Assembly: GCA_037974665.1 (NCBI GenBank)
Contig: CM075767.1
Span: 30,467,498-30,531,497 of the forward strand
Source of the DNA: Ehretia macrophylla
Lineage: Eukaryota; Streptophyta; Magnoliopsida; Boraginales; Ehretiaceae
Length of the DNA: 64,000 bases
Reading direction: 5' to 3'
In this document: in pieces, positions 11,968-24,351 of the stretch
How the letters are laid out: each line of letters opens with the position of its first letter
Numbering within the stretch: position 1 is the stretch's first letter
The notes under the pieces: generated by a model
What the model saw: the letters and a program-made list of their open reading frames with translations, nothing else
The model's database searches: none
What the model was told of the DNA's origin: nothing
Made by a program: the position numbers and the translations under genes

Positions 11968-12510
11968 CCTTTTCAATTTTTTTTCCTCCGATTAGGGTTG
12001 CCAAGATACTTTATCCACCACATTTCTATTATCGAATCCCACGACACCTTGGGCTAGAAAACTTCGCTTCATGTGGAGGCTGGCCCGCAAACCGAGGGCA
12101 TAGGGCTTGTGACAAGATCTCCGTCGCTCCGGTGCCCATAACTTTTGATCCGTATGGAGTTACGCGGCGCACAACATACTGTTGCAAAGCTCTCCGAGAG
12201 CTCTACTAAGCTCGCTGCGCCCATTTTTGGAGCTCAAAATCGAACGTTTTCATCAGTTTCGGGCCACTTTTCTTAAAAAGCTCTATTTTTCCGTCCTGGA
12301 TCGTACGTCGTGAGCTATTAAAAGGACGACAACCTTACTTGCGGGATATTAGAGGGCCCTACAACGTGTCGATATCACGTCTTGCGAGGATGCTGCGTTG
12401 TTGAAGCCGATGGGTTACTGTTAAGCCCATTGGGCCTTCTGAATGGGCCACATTTCTAGGCTGGGACTGTGAACTGTTAACACATAAAGGAATTGTGCCC
12501 TCAACATGAC

Positions 12511-12629
12511 GGGTGCGATCATACCAGCACTAATGCACCGGATCCCATCAGAACTCCGAAGTTAAGCGTGCTTGGGCGAGAGTAGTACTAGGATGGGTGA
12601 CCCCTTGGGAAGTCCTCGTGTTGCACCCC
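12511..12629 (+). rRNA. 5S rRNA: 5S rRNA gene, copy 15 (near-consensus)
   Basis: Only C95T separates it from the window consensus. Intact ATAAAG, GC and C(-1) elements lie upstream and T-runs downstream. It is one of the best candidates for an active gene here. Confidence 0.96.
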
Positions 12630-13188
12630 ACTTTTCAATTTTTTTTCCTCCGGTTAGGGTTGCCAAGATACTTTATCCACCACATTTCTATTATCGAATG
12701 CCACGGCACCTTGGGCAAGACAACTTCGGTTCACGTGGAGGCTGGGCCCGCAAACCGAGGGCGTAGAGCTTGTGACCAGGTCTCTGTCGCTCCGGTGTCT
12801 ATAACATTTGTTCCGTATGGAGTGACGCAGCGCACAACATACCGTTACAAAGCTCTCCGAGAGCTCTACGGCGGAGGCAGCGAGCTTGCTCGCTGTGCCC
12901 AATTGTACATCCTAAAATTGAACGTTTTCATCAGTTTCGGGCCACTTTTCTTATTAAGCTCTATTTTTTCATCCCGGATTGTACATCATGAGCTGTTAAA
13001 AGGAAGAAAACCTTACTCGCCGGACATTAGAAGGCCCTACAACGCGTCGATATCACGTCATGCGAGGATGCTGCGTTGTTTAAGCGGATGGGTTGTTGTT
13101 AAGCCCATTGGGCCTTCTGAATGCGCCATCTCTCTAGGCTAGGATTGTGAACCGTTAACAAATAAAGGAATTGTGCCCTCAACATGAC

Positions 13189-13307
13189 GAGTGCGATCAT
13201 ACCAGTACTAGTGCACCGGATTCCATCCGAACTCTGAAGTTATGCATGCTTGGGCGAGAGTAGTACTAGGATGGGTGACCCCCTGGGAAGCCCTCGTGTT
13301 GCACCCC
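13189..13307 (+). rRNA. 5S rRNA: 5S rRNA gene, copy 16 (TATGCAT variant)
   Basis: Carries G2A, C18T, A23G, C34T, A40C, C47T, A55T, G58A and T103C. Member of the GTTATGCATG subfamily. Probable pseudogene. Confidence 0.86.
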
Positions 13308-13864
13308 CATTTTCAATTTTTTTTCCTCCGGTTAGGGTTGCCAAGATACCTATCCACCACATTTCAATTATCGAATCCCACGGCACCTTGGGCAACACAA
13401 CTTTGCGTAATATGGAGGCTTGGCCCGCAAACCGAGGGCGTAGGGCTTGTGACCAGGTCTTCGACGCTCCGGTGCCCATAACTTTTGATTCGTAAGGAGT
13501 TACGCAGCGCACAGCATACCGTTGGAAAGCTCTCCGAGAGCTCTACGACATGGGTAGCAAGCTTTCTCGCCGTGCCCTTTTTGGAACCCAAAATTGAACG
13601 TTTTTATCAGTTTCGGGCCACTTTTCTAATTTTACGATGTTTTTTAATCTCGAATCGTACGTCGGGAGCTATTAAAAGGACGACAACCTTACTCGCCGGA
13701 CATTAGAGGGCCCTACAACGCGTCGATATCTCGTCTTGTGAGGATGCTGGGTTGTTGAAGCAGAAGGGTTGTCGTTAAGCACATTGGTCCTTCTGAATGA
13801 GCCGTCTCTCTAGGCTGGGACAGTGAACCGTTAACACATAAAGGAATTGTGCCCTCAACATGAC

Positions 13865-13983
13865 GGGTACGATCAAAGCAGCTCTAATGCACCGGATCCC
13901 ATTAGAACTCTGAAGTTAAGCGTGCTTGGGCGAGAGTAGTACTAGGATGGGTGACCCCCTGGGAAGTCCTCGTGTTGCACCCC
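13865..13983 (+). rRNA. 5S rRNA: 5S rRNA gene, copy 17
   Basis: Carries G5A, T12A, C14G, A19T, C39T and C47T. The cluster at 12-19 affects the first loop, while the internal promoter is intact. The upstream spacer is of the B haplotype. Confidence 0.89.
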
Positions 13984-14541
13984 CCTTTTCAATTTTTTAA
14001 TCTCCGGTTAGGGTTGCCAAGATACTTTATCCACCATATTTCTATTATCGAATCCGACGACACATTGGGCAAGACAACTTCGCTTCATGTGGAGGCTGGG
14101 CCAGCAAACCGAGGGCGTAGGGCTTGTGACCAGGTCACCTTCGCTCCGGTGCCTATAACTTTTGATCCGTAAGGAGTTACGCGGCGCACAGCATAACGTT
14201 GCAAAGCTCTCTGAGAGCTCTACAACGGGGGAAGCCAACTTGTTCGCTATGCCCTTTTTTGGAGCCCAAAATCAAACGCTTTAATAAGTTTCGGGCCACT
14301 TTTCTTTTTTAGCTCTATTTTTTCGTCCCGGATCGTACGTCGTGAGCTGTTAAAAGGACGACAACCTTACTCGCGGGACATTAGATGGCCCTACAACGCG
14401 TCGATATCACGTCTTGCAAGGATGCTGCGTTGTTAAAGCAGATGGGTTGTTGTTAAGCCCATTGGGCCTTCTGAATAGGCCATCTCTCTAGGCTGGGACT
14501 GTGAACCGTTAGCACATAAAGGATAGTGCCCTCAACATGAC

Positions 14542-14660
14542 GGGTGAGATCATACCAGCACTAATGCACCGGATCCCATCAGAACTTCGAAGTTAAGCGT
14601 TCTTGGGCGAGAGTAGTACTAGGATGGGTGACCCCCTTGGAAGTCCTCGTGTTGCACCCC
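14542..14660 (+). rRNA. 5S rRNA: 5S rRNA gene, copy 18
   Basis: Carries C6A, C46T, G60T and G97T. Its spacer (GACTTGGTCACC word near 14,805) is the same type as the spacer after copy 20, marking a two-unit repeat. Confidence 0.91.
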
Positions 14661-15218
14661 CCTTTTCAATTTTTTTTGCTTCGGTTAGGGTTGCCAAGAT
14701 ACTTTCTCCACCACATTTCTATTATCGAATCCCACGGCACCTTGGTCAAGACAACTTCGATTCACGTGGAGGCTGGGCCAGCAAACCCAGGGCGTAGGGC
14801 TTGTGACTTGGTCACCTTCACTCCGGTGCCCATAACCTTTGATCCGTAAGGAGTTACGCAGCACACAACATTTCGTTGCAATGCTCTCCGAGGGCTCTAC
14901 AACGGGGGCAGCCAGATTGTTCGCTATGCCCTTTTTTGGAGCCCAAAATCGAACGTTTTCATCAGTTTCGAGCCACTTTTCTTTTTTAGCTCTATTTTTC
15001 TGTCCCGGATCGTACATCGTGAGTTGTTAAAAGGACGACAACCTTACTCGCGGGACATTAAAGGGCCTACAACGCGTCGATATAACGTCTTGCAAGGATG
15101 CTGCGTTGTTGAAGCGGATGGGTTGTTGTTAAGCCCATTGGGCCTTTTGAATGGGCCATCTCTCTAGGCTAGGACTGTGAACCGTTAACACATAAATGAA
15201 TTGTGCCCTCTACATGAC

Positions 15219-15337
15219 GGGTGTGATCATACCAGCACTAATTCACCAGATCCCATCAGAACTCCGAAGTTAAGCGTGCTTGGGCGAGAATAGTACTAGG
15301 ATGGGTGACCCCCTGGGAAGTCCTCGTGTTGCACCAC
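15219..15337 (+). rRNA. 5S rRNA: 5S rRNA gene, copy 19
   Basis: Carries C6T, G25T, G30A, G72A and C118A. G72A and the leader word CTCTACATGAC are shared with copies 21 and 24, showing common descent. Confidence 0.9.
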
Positions 15338-15896
15338 CCTTTTCAATTTTTTTACCTCCTGTTAGGGTTGCCAAGATACTTTACCGACCACATTTCTATT
15401 ATCGAATCCCACAGCACCATGGGCAAAAAAACTTCGCTTCACGTGGAGGCTGGGCCCGCAAACCGAGGGCATAGGGCTTGTGACCAGGTCTCTGTCGCTC
15501 TGGTGGCCATAACTTTTGATCCGTAAGGAGTTACGCGACGCACATCATACTGTTGCAAAGCTCTCCGAGAGCTCTACGACGGGGGCAGCGAGCTTGCTCG
15601 CTGCGCCCATTTTTGGAGCCCAATATCGAACGTTTTTATCAATTTCGGGCCACTTTTCTTATTAAGCTATGTTTTTCGGTCCCGGATCGTACGTCGTGAG
15701 TTGTTAAGAGGACGACAACCTTACTTGGTTGACATTAGAGGGCCCTACAATGTGTCGATATCACGTCTTGCGAGGATGTTGCGTTGTTGAAGCGGATGGG
15801 TTGTGTTTAAGCCCATTGGGCCTTCTGAATGGGCCATCTCTCTAGGCTGGTACTGTGAACTGTTAACATATAAAGGAATTGTGCCCTCAACATGAC

Positions 15897-16015
15897 GGGT
15901 GCGATCATACCAGCACTAATGCACCGGATCCCATCAGAACTCCGAAGTTAAGCATGCTTGGGCGAGAGTAGTACTAGGATGGGTGACCCCGTGGGAAGTC
16001 CTCGTGTTGCACCCC
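15897..16015 (+). rRNA. 5S rRNA: 5S rRNA gene, copy 20
   Basis: Carries G58A and C95G only. C95G is shared with copies 22 and 25, its higher-order-repeat partners. Confidence 0.93.
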
Positions 16016-16575
16016 CCTTTTCAATTTTTTTTCTTCCGGTTAGGGTTGCCAAGATACTTTATCCACCACATTTCTATTATCGAATCCCACGGCACCTTGG
16101 GCAAGACAACTTCGATTCACGTAGAGGCTGGGGGCAGCAAACCGAGGGCGTAGGGCTTGTGACTTGGTCACCTTCGCTCCGGTGCCCATAACTTTTGATC
16201 CGTAAGGAGTTACGCAGCGTACAACATATCGTTGCAATGCTCTCTGAGAGCTCTACAATGGGGGCAGCCAGATTGTTCGCTATGCCCTTTTTTGGAGCCC
16301 AAAATCGAATGTTTTCATCAGTTTCGAGCCACTTTTCTTTTTTAGCTCTATTTTTATATCCCGGATCGTACGTCGTGAGGTGTTAAAAAGACGACAACCT
16401 TACTCGCGGGACATTAGAAGGCCCTACAACGCGTCGATATCACGTTTTGCAAGGATGCTGCGTTGTTGAAGCGGATGGGTTGTTGTTAAGCCCATTGGTC
16501 CTTTTGAATAGGCCATCTCTCTAGGCAGGGACTGTGAACTGTTAACACATAAAGGAATTGTGCCCTCTACATGAC

Positions 16576-16694
16576 GGGTGCGATCATACCAGCAATAATG
16601 CACCAGATCCCATCAGAACTCCGAAGTTAAGCGTGCTTGGGCGAGAATAGTACTAGGATGGGTGACCCCCTGGGAAGTCCTTGTGTTGCACCTC
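16576..16694 (+). rRNA. 5S rRNA: 5S rRNA gene, copy 21
   Basis: Carries C20A, G30A, G72A, C107T and C118T. Same lineage as copies 19 and 24. Confidence 0.9.
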
Positions 16695-17253
16695 CCTTTT
16701 CAATTTTTTTACCTCCGGTTAGGGTTGCCAAGATACTTTACCGACCACATTTCTATTATCGAATCCAACGACACCTTGGGCAAAAAAACTTTGCTTCACG
16801 TGGAGGCTGGGCCCACAAACCGAGGGCATAGGGCTTGTGACCAGGTCTCTGTCGCTCCGGTGGCAATAACTTTTGATCCGTAAGAAGTTACGCGGCGCCC
16901 AGCATACTGTTGCAAAGCTCTCCGAGAGCTGTACGACGGGGGCAGGGAGCTTGCTCGCTGCGCCCATTTTTGGAGCCCGATATCGAACGTTTTTATCAGT
17001 TTCATGCCACTTTTCTTATTAAGCTATGTTTTTCCGTCCCGGATCGTACGTCGTGAGTTGTTAAAAGGATGACAACCTAACTTGCGTGACATTAGAGGGC
17101 CCTACAATGTGTCGATGTCACGTCTTGCGAGGATGCTGCGTTGTTGAAGCAGATGGGTTGTGTTTAAGCCCATTGGGCCTTCTGAATGGGCCATCTCTCT
17201 AGGTTGGGACTGTTAACCGTTAACATATAAAGGAATTGTGCCCTCAACATGAC

Positions 17254-17372
17254 GGGTGCGACCATACCAGCACTAATGCACCGGATCCCATCAGAACTCC
17301 GAAGTTAAGCGTGCTTGGGCGAGAGTAGTACTAGGATGGGTGACCCCGTGGGAAGTCCTCATGTTGCACCCC
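17254..17372 (+). rRNA. 5S rRNA: 5S rRNA gene, copy 22
   Basis: Carries T9C, C95G and G108A. Lineage of copies 20 and 25. Confidence 0.93.
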
Positions 17373-17931
17373 CCTTTTCAATTTTTTTTCCTCCGGTTAG
17401 GGTTGCCAAGATACTTTATCCACCACATTTCTATTATCGAATCCCACGGCACCTTGGGCAAGACAACTTCGCTTCACGTGGAGGCTGGGCCCGCAAACCG
17501 AGGGCTTAGGGCTTGTGACCAGGCCTCCGTCGCTCCGGTGCCCATAACCTTTGATCCGTAAGGAGTGACGCGGCGCACAGCATACCGTTGCAAAGCTCTC
17601 CGAGAGCTCTACGCCGGGAGCAGCGAGCTTGCTCGCTGTGCCCATTTTTGGAGCCTAAAATCGAACGTTTTCATCAGTTTCGGGCCACTTTTCTTATTAA
17701 GCTCTATTTTTTCGTCCAGGATTGTACGTCATGAGCTATTAAAAGGACGACAACCTTTCTCACGTGACATTAGAGGGCCCTACAACGCGTCGATATCGCG
17801 TCCTGCGAGGATGCTGCATTGTTGAAGCGAATGGGTTGTTGTTAAGCCTATTGGGCCTTCTCAATGGGCCATCTCTCTAGGCTACGACTGTGAACCATTG
17901 ACACATAAAGGAATTGGGCCCTCAACATGAC

Positions 17932-18050
17932 GGGTGCGATCATACCAGTACTAATGCACCGGATTCCATCAGAACTTCGAAGTTATGCATGCTTGGGCGA
18001 GAGTAGTACTAGGATGGGTGACCCCCTGGGAAGTCCTCGTGTTGCACCCC
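17932..18050 (+). rRNA. 5S rRNA: 5S rRNA gene, copy 23 (TATGCAT variant, chimeric unit)
   Basis: Carries C18T, C34T, C46T, A55T and G58A, like copy 26 located 2,033 bp downstream. The first half of its spacer matches the copy 26 spacer, and the second half matches the copy 18/20 type, so the unit looks recombinant. Confidence 0.89.
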
Positions 18051-18609
18051 AATTTTTAATTTTTTTTTCCTCCGGTTAAGGTTGCCAAGATACTTATCCA
18101 CCACATTTCTATTATCGAATCCCACCGCACCTTGGGCATCACAACTTCGCTTCATATGGAGGCTGGGCCTGCAAACCGAGGGCGTAGGGCTTGTGACCAA
18201 GTCTTCGTCGCTCCGGTGCCCATAACTTTTGATCCGTAAGGAATTACGCAGCGCACAACATATCATTGCAATGCTCTCCGAGAGCTCTACAATGGGGGCA
18301 GCCAGATTGTTCACTATGCCCTTTTTTGGAGCCCAAAATCGAATGTTTTCATCAGTTTTGAGCCACTGTTCTTTTTTAGCTCTATTTTTCTGTCCCAGAT
18401 CGTACGATGTGAGCTGTTAAAAGGACGAAAACCTTACTCGCGGGACATTAGAGTGCCCTAAAACGCGTCGATATCACCTTTTGCAAGGATGCTGCGTTGT
18501 TGAAGCGGATGGGTTGTTGTTAAGCCCATTGGGCCTTTTGAATGGGCCATCTCTCTAGGCCGGAACTATGAACTGTTAACACATAAAGGAATTGTGCCCT
18601 CTACATGAC

Positions 18610-18728
18610 GGGTGCGATCATACCAGCACTAATGCACCAGATCCCATCAGAACTCCGAAGTTAAGCGTGCTTGTGTGAGAATAGTACTAGGATGGGTGAC
18701 CCCCTGGGAAGTCCTCGTGTTGTACGTC
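18610..18728 (+). rRNA. 5S rRNA: 5S rRNA gene, copy 24
   Basis: Carries G30A, G65T, C67T, G72A, C114T, C117G and C118T. The terminal helix and box A are both altered. Lineage of copies 19 and 21; likely inactive. Confidence 0.87.
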
Positions 18729-19286
18729 CCTTTTCAATTTGTTACCTCCGGTTAGGGTTGCCAAGATACTTTACCGACCACATTTCTATTATCGAATACC
18801 ACGGCACCTTGGGCAAAAAAACTTTGCTTCACGTGGAGGCTGGGCCCGCAAACCGAGGGCATAGGGCTTGTGACCAGGTCTCTGTCGCTCCGGTGGCTAT
18901 AACTTTTGATCCGTAAGGAGTTACGCGGCGTACAGTATACTGTTGCAAAGCTCTCCGAGAGTTCTACGACAGGGGCAGCGAGCCTGCTCGCTGCGCCCAT
19001 TTTTGGAGCCCAATATCGAACGTTTTTATCAGTTTCGGGCCACTTTTCTTATTGAGCTATGTTTTTCCGTCCCGGATCGTACGTCGTGAGTTGTTAAAAG
19101 GATGACAACCTAACTTGCGTGACATTAGAGGGCCCTACAATGTGTCGATGTCACATCTTGCGAGGATGCTGCGTTGTTGAAGTAGATGGGTTGTGTTTAA
19201 GCCCATTGGGCCTTCTGAATGGGCCATCTCTCTAGGTTGGGACTGTGAACCGTTAACATATAAAGGAATTGTGCCCTCAACATGAC

Positions 19287-19405
19287 GGGTGCGATCATAC
19301 CAGCGCTAATGCACTGGATCCCATCAGAACTCTGAAGTTAAGCGTGCTTGGGCGAGAGTAGTACTAGGATGGGTGACCCCGTGGGAAGTCCTCGTGTTGC
19401 ACCCC
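19287..19405 (+). rRNA. 5S rRNA: 5S rRNA gene, copy 25
   Basis: Carries A19G, C29T, C47T and C95G. It is 2,033 bp from its partner, copy 22. Confidence 0.92.
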
Positions 19406-19964
19406 CCTTTTCAATTTTTTTTCCTCCGGTTAGGGTTGCCAAGATACTTTATCCACCACATTTCTATTATCGAATCCCACGGCACCTTGAGCAAGACAAC
19501 TTCACTTCACGTGGAGGCTGGGCCCGCAAACCGAGGGCTTAGGGCTTGTGACCAGGCCTCCGTTGCTCCGGTGCCCATAACTTTTGATCCGTAAGGAGTG
19601 ACGCGGCGCACAACATACCGTTGCAAAGCTCTTCGAGAGCTCTACGCCGGGAGCAGCGAGCCTGCTCGCTGTGCTCATTTTTGGAGCCTAAAATCGAACG
19701 TTTTCATCAGTTTCGGGCCACTTTTCTTATTAAGCTCTATTTTTTCGTCCCGGATTGTACGTCGTGAGCTATTAAAAGTACGACAACCTTACTCGCGTGA
19801 CATTAGAGGGCCCTACAACGCGTTGATATCACGTCCTGCGAGGATGCTGCATTGTTGAAGCGAATGGGTTGTTGTTAAGCCTATTGGGCCTTCTCAATGG
19901 GCCATCTCTCTAGGCTGCGACTGTGAACCATTAACACATAAAGGAATTGGGCCCTCAACATGAC

Positions 19965-20083
19965 GAGTGCGATCATACCAGTACTAATGCACCGGATTCC
20001 ATCAGAACTTCGAAGTTATGCATGCTTGGGCGAGAGTAGTACTAGGATGGGTGACCCCCTGGGAAGTCCTCGTGTTGCACCCC
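19965..20083 (+). rRNA. 5S rRNA: 5S rRNA gene, copy 26 (TATGCAT variant)
   Basis: Carries G2A, C18T, C34T, C46T, A55T and G58A. Partner of copy 23. The spacer has CATATG in place of the usual CACGTG site. Confidence 0.89.
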
Positions 20084-20640
20084 CATTTTCAATTTTTTTT
20101 TCCTCCGATTAGGGTTGCCAAGATACTTATCCACCACATTTCTATTATCGAATCCCACCGCACCTTGGGCATCACAACTTCGCTTCATATGGAGGCTGGG
20201 CCTGCAAACCGAGGGCGTAGGGCTTGTGACCAGGTCTTCGTTGCTCCGGTGCCCATAACTTTTGATCCGTAAGGAGTTACGCAGTGCACAGCATACCGTT
20301 GGAAAGCTCTCTGAGAGCTCTACGATAGGGGCAGCTAGCTTGCTCACAGTGCCCTTTTTGGAGCCCCCAATCGAACGTTTTCATCAGTTATGGGCCACTT
20401 TTCTAATTTTGCTATGTTTTTTCGTCCCGGATCGTACGTCGTGAGCTATTAAAAGGACGACAACCATACTCGCCAGATATTAGAGGGCCCTACAACGCAT
20501 CGATATATCGTCTTGCGAGGATGCTGGGTTGTTGAAGCAGAAGGGTTGTCGTTAAGCCCATTGGGCCTTCTAAATGGCCGTCTCTCTAGGCAGGGACTGT
20601 GAACCGTTAACATATAAAGGAATTGTGCCCTCAACATAAA

Positions 20641-20759
20641 GGGTGCGATCATACCAGCACTAATGCACTGGATCACATCATAACTCCGAAGTTAAGCGTT
20701 CTTGGGCGAGAGTAGTATTAGGATGGGTGACCCCTTGTGAAGTCCTCGTGTTGCACCCC
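20641..20759 (+). rRNA. 5S rRNA: 5S rRNA gene, copy 27
   Basis: Carries C29T, C35A, G41T, G60T, C78T, C95T and G98T. The leader reads ACATAAA, so the C at -1 is lost. Likely impaired. Confidence 0.88.
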
Positions 20760-21318
20760 CTTTTTCAATTTTTTTTACTCCGGTTAGGGTTGCCAAGATA
20801 CTTTATCAACCACATTTCTATTATCGAATCCCACGGAACCTTGGGCAAGAAAACTTTGCTTCACGTGGAGGCTGGGCCAGCAAACCGAGGGCGTAGGGCT
20901 TGTGACCAGGTCTCCTTCGCTCCGGTGCCCATAACTTTGGATCCGTAAGGAGTTACGCTGCGCACAGCATACCGTTACAAAGCTCTCTGAGGGCTCTACA
21001 ACGGGGGCAGCCAGCTTGCTCGCTATGCCCTTTTTTGGAGCCAAAAATCAAACATTTCCATCAGTTTCGGGCTACTTTTCTTTTATAGCTCAGTTTTTCC
21101 GTCCCGGATCGTACGTCGTGAACTGTTAAAAGGACGACAACCTTACTCGCGGGACATTAGAGGGCCCTACAACACGACGATATTACATCTTGCGAGGATG
21201 CTGTGTTGTTGAAGCGGATGGGTTGTTGTTAAGCCCTTTGGGCCTTCTGAATGGGCCATCTCTCTAGGCTGGGACTGTGAACCGATTATACATAAAGGAA
21301 TTGTACCCTCAACATGAC

Positions 21319-21437
21319 GGGTGCGATCATACCAGCACTAATGCAACGGATCCCATTAGAACTCTGAAGTTAAGCATGCTTGGGCGACAGTAGTACTAGG
21401 ATGGGTGACCCCATGGGAAGTCCTCGTGTTGCACCCC
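21319..21437 (+). rRNA. 5S rRNA: 5S rRNA gene, copy 28
   Basis: Carries C28A, C39T, C47T, G58A, G70C and C95A. Confidence 0.9.
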
Positions 21438-21997
21438 TCTTTTCAATTTTTTTTTGCTCCGGTTAGGGTTGCCAAGATACTTTATCCACCACATTTCTAT
21501 TATCGAATCCCACGGCACATTGGACAAGACAACTTCGCTTCACGTGGAGGCTGGGCCAGCAAACCGAGGGCGTAGGGCTTGTGACCAGGTCACCTTCGCT
21601 CCGGTGCCTATAACTTTTGATCCGTAAGGAGTTACGCGGCGCACAGCATACTGTTGCAAAGCTCTCTAAGAGCTCTATAATGGGGGAAGCCTGCTTGTTC
21701 GCTATGCCCTTTTTTGGAGCCCAAAATCGAATGTTTTCATCAGTTTGGGGCCACATTTCTTTTTTAGCAATGTTTTTTCGTCCCGGATCGTACATCGTGA
21801 GTTGTTAAAAGGACGATAACCTTAATCGCGGGACATTAGAGGGCCCTACAACACGTCGATATCACGTATTGTGAGGGTGCTGCATTGTTGAAGCGGATGG
21901 GTTGTTGTTAAGCCCATTGGGCTATCTGAATGGGCCATCTGTCTAGGCTGGGACTGTGAACTGTTAACACATAAAGGAATTGTGCCCTCAATATGAC

Positions 21998-22116
21998 GGT
22001 TGCTATCATACCAGCACTAATGCACCAGATCCCATCAGAACTCCGAAGTTAAGCGTGCTTGGGCGAGAGTAGTACTAGGATGGGTGACCCCCTGGGAAGT
22101 CCTCGTGTTGCACCCC
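21998..22116 (+). rRNA. 5S rRNA: 5S rRNA gene, copy 29
   Basis: Carries G3T, G7T and G30A. The internal promoter is consensus. The spacer that follows contains a 324-bp gene-less duplication, so the next gene is 1,001 bp away. Confidence 0.92.
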
Positions 22117-22140
22117 CCTTTTCAATTTTTTTTGCTCCGA

Positions 22141-22788
22141 TTAGGGTTGTCAAGATACTTTATCCACCACATTTCTATTATCGAATACCACTGCACCTTG
22201 GGCAAGACATCATCGCTTCACGTGGAGGCTGGGCCAGCAAACCGAGGGCGTAGGACTTGTGACCAGGTCACCTTCACTCCGGTGCCCATAACTTTTGATC
22301 CGTAAGGAGTTACGCGGCGCACAGCAAACTGTTGCAAAGCTCTCCGAGAGCTCTACAAAGGAGGCAGCTAGCTTGTTCGCTATGCCCTTTTTTGGAGCCC
22401 AAAATTGAATGTTTTCATTAGTTTCGGGCCACTTTTCTTTTTCAGCTCTATTTTTTCGTCCCGGTTAGGGTTGCCAAGATACTTTATCCATCACATTTCT
22501 ATTATCGAATCCCACGACACCTTGGGCAAGACAACTTCGCTTCACGTGGAGGCTGGGCCCGCAAACCAAGGGTGTAGGGCTTGTGACCAAGTCTCTGTCG
22601 CTCCGGTGCCCATAACTTTTGATCCGAAAGGAGTTACGCGGCGCACAGCATACCGTTGCAAAGCTCTCCGAGAGCTCTACGACAAATGTAGCGAGCTTGC
22701 TCGCTGTGCCCTTTTTGGAGCCTAAAATCGAACATTTTCATCAGTTTCCCGACATTTTTCTAATTAAGCTCTCTTTTTCTGTCCTGGA
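22141..22788 (+). repeat. Gene-less tandem duplication of a 324-bp spacer segment
   Basis: The spacer after copy 29 runs normally from TTAGGG at 22,141 to CGTCCCGG at about 22,464. It then jumps back to TTAGGG at 22,465 and reads the same spacer stretch again, without promoter or 5S gene. The offset is 324 bp and the junction lies on a shared CCGG. The two halves have many differences, so it was either made by exchange between diverged units or is old. Confidence 0.88.
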
Positions 22789-22998
22789 TCGTACGTCGTG
22801 GGCTGTTAAAAGGATGACAACCTTACTCGCGGGACATTAGAGGGCCCTACAACGCGTCGATATCACGTCTTGCGAGGATGCTGCGTTGTTGAAGCGGATG
22901 GGCTGTTGTTAATCCCATTGGGCCTTCTGAATGGGCCGTCTCTCTAGGCTAGGACTGTGAACCGTTAACACATAAATGAATTGTGCCCTCAACATGAC

Positions 22999-23117
22999 GA
23001 TTGCAATCGTACCAATACTAATGGACCGGATTCATTCAGAACTCCGAAGTTATGCATGCTTAGGCGAGTGTAGTACTAGGATGGGTGACCCCCTGGGAAG
23101 TCCTCGTGTTGCACACC
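22999..23117 (+). rRNA. 5S rRNA: 5S rRNA gene, copy 30 (heavily diverged, TATGCAT variant)
   Basis: About 14 changes: G2A, G3T, G7A, A11G, G17A, C18T, C26G, C34T, C36A, A37T, A55T, G58A, G64A, A71T and C117A, give or take one. Box A and the terminal helix are damaged. Probable pseudogene. Confidence 0.84.
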
Positions 23118-23674
23118 CATTTTCAATTTATTTTCCTCCGGTTATGGTTGCCAAGATACTTTATCCACCACATTTCTATTATCGACTGCCACGGCACCTT
23201 GGGCAACACAACTTCGCTTCATATGGAGGTTGGGCCCGCAAACCGAGGGCGTAGGGCTTGTGACCAGGTCTCATTCGCTCCGGTGCCTATAACTTTTTAT
23301 CCGTAAAGAGTTACGCGGCGCACAGCATACGTTGGAAAGCTCTCCGAGAGCTCTACGACGGGGGTAGCTAGCTTGCTTGTCGTGAACTTTTTGGAGTCCA
23401 AAATTGAACGTTTTCATCAGTTTCGGGCCACTTTTCAAGTTTTGCCCTATTTTTCCATCCCGGATTGTACGTCGTGAGCTGTTTAAAGGATGACAACCTT
23501 ATTCGCCGGACATTATAGGGCCCTACAACGCATCGATATCTCGTGTTACGAGGATGCTGGGTTGTTGAAGCGGATGGGTTGTCGTTAAGCCCATTAGGCC
23601 TTCTGAATGGGCCATCTCTCATGGCTGGAACTGTGAACCGTTAACACATAAAGGAATTATGTCCTCAACATGAT

Positions 23675-23793
23675 GGGTGCGATCATACCAGCACTAATGC
23701 ACCGGATCCCGTCAGAACTCCGAAGTTAAGCGTGCTTGGGCGAGAGTAGTACTAGGATAGGTGACCCCTTGGGAAGTCCTCGTGTTGCACCCC
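23675..23793 (+). rRNA. 5S rRNA: 5S rRNA gene, copy 31
   Basis: Carries A37G, G85A and C95T. G85A lies in box C. The C at -1 is T. Confidence 0.92.
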
Positions 23794-24351
23794 CCTTTTC
23801 AATTTTTTTTGCTCCGGTTAGGGTTGCCAAGATACTTTATCCACCACATTTCTATTATCGAATCCCACGGCACCTTGGGCAAGACAACTTCGCTTCACGT
23901 GGAGGCTGGGCCAGCAAACCGAGGGCGTTGGGCTTGTGACTAGGTCTCCTTCGCTCCGGTGCCCATAACTTTTGATCCGTAAGGAGTTACGCTGCGCACA
24001 ACACACCGTTGCAAAGCCCTCCGAGAGCTCTACAACGGGGGCAGCCAGCTTGCTCGCTATGCCCTTTTTTGGAGTAAAAAATCGAACGTTTTCATCAGTT
24101 TCGGGCCACTTTTTTTTATAGCTCTGTTTTTCCGTCCTGGATCGTACGTCGTGAACTATTAAAAGGACGAAAACCTTTCTCGCGGGACATTAGAGGGCCC
24201 TACAACACGTCAATATCACGTCTAGCGAGGATGCTGCGTTGTTGATGCAGATGGGTTGTTGTTAAGCCCATTGGGCCTTCTGAATGGGCCATCTCCCTAG
24301 GCTGGGACTGTGAACCGATAACACATAAAGGAATTGTGCCCTCAACATGAC

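Larger units (their letters stand above)
14542..20640 (+). repeat. Higher-order repeats of two and three 5S units
   Basis: Gene pairs recur in order. Type GAGAATAG (G72A) occurs at 15,219, 16,576 and 18,610. Type C95G occurs at 15,897, 17,254 and 19,287. Type GTTATGCATG occurs at 17,932 and 19,965. The segment 16,576-18,609 is repeated as 18,610-20,640 (about 2,033 bp). The earlier part shows a 1,357-bp two-unit periodicity. Confidence 0.85.

Noticed and set aside
12597..13142. 181-codon + strand frame
   Set aside because: It spans the 5S 3' end and most of one spacer with only scattered stop loss. The equivalent frame is closed in neighbouring units.
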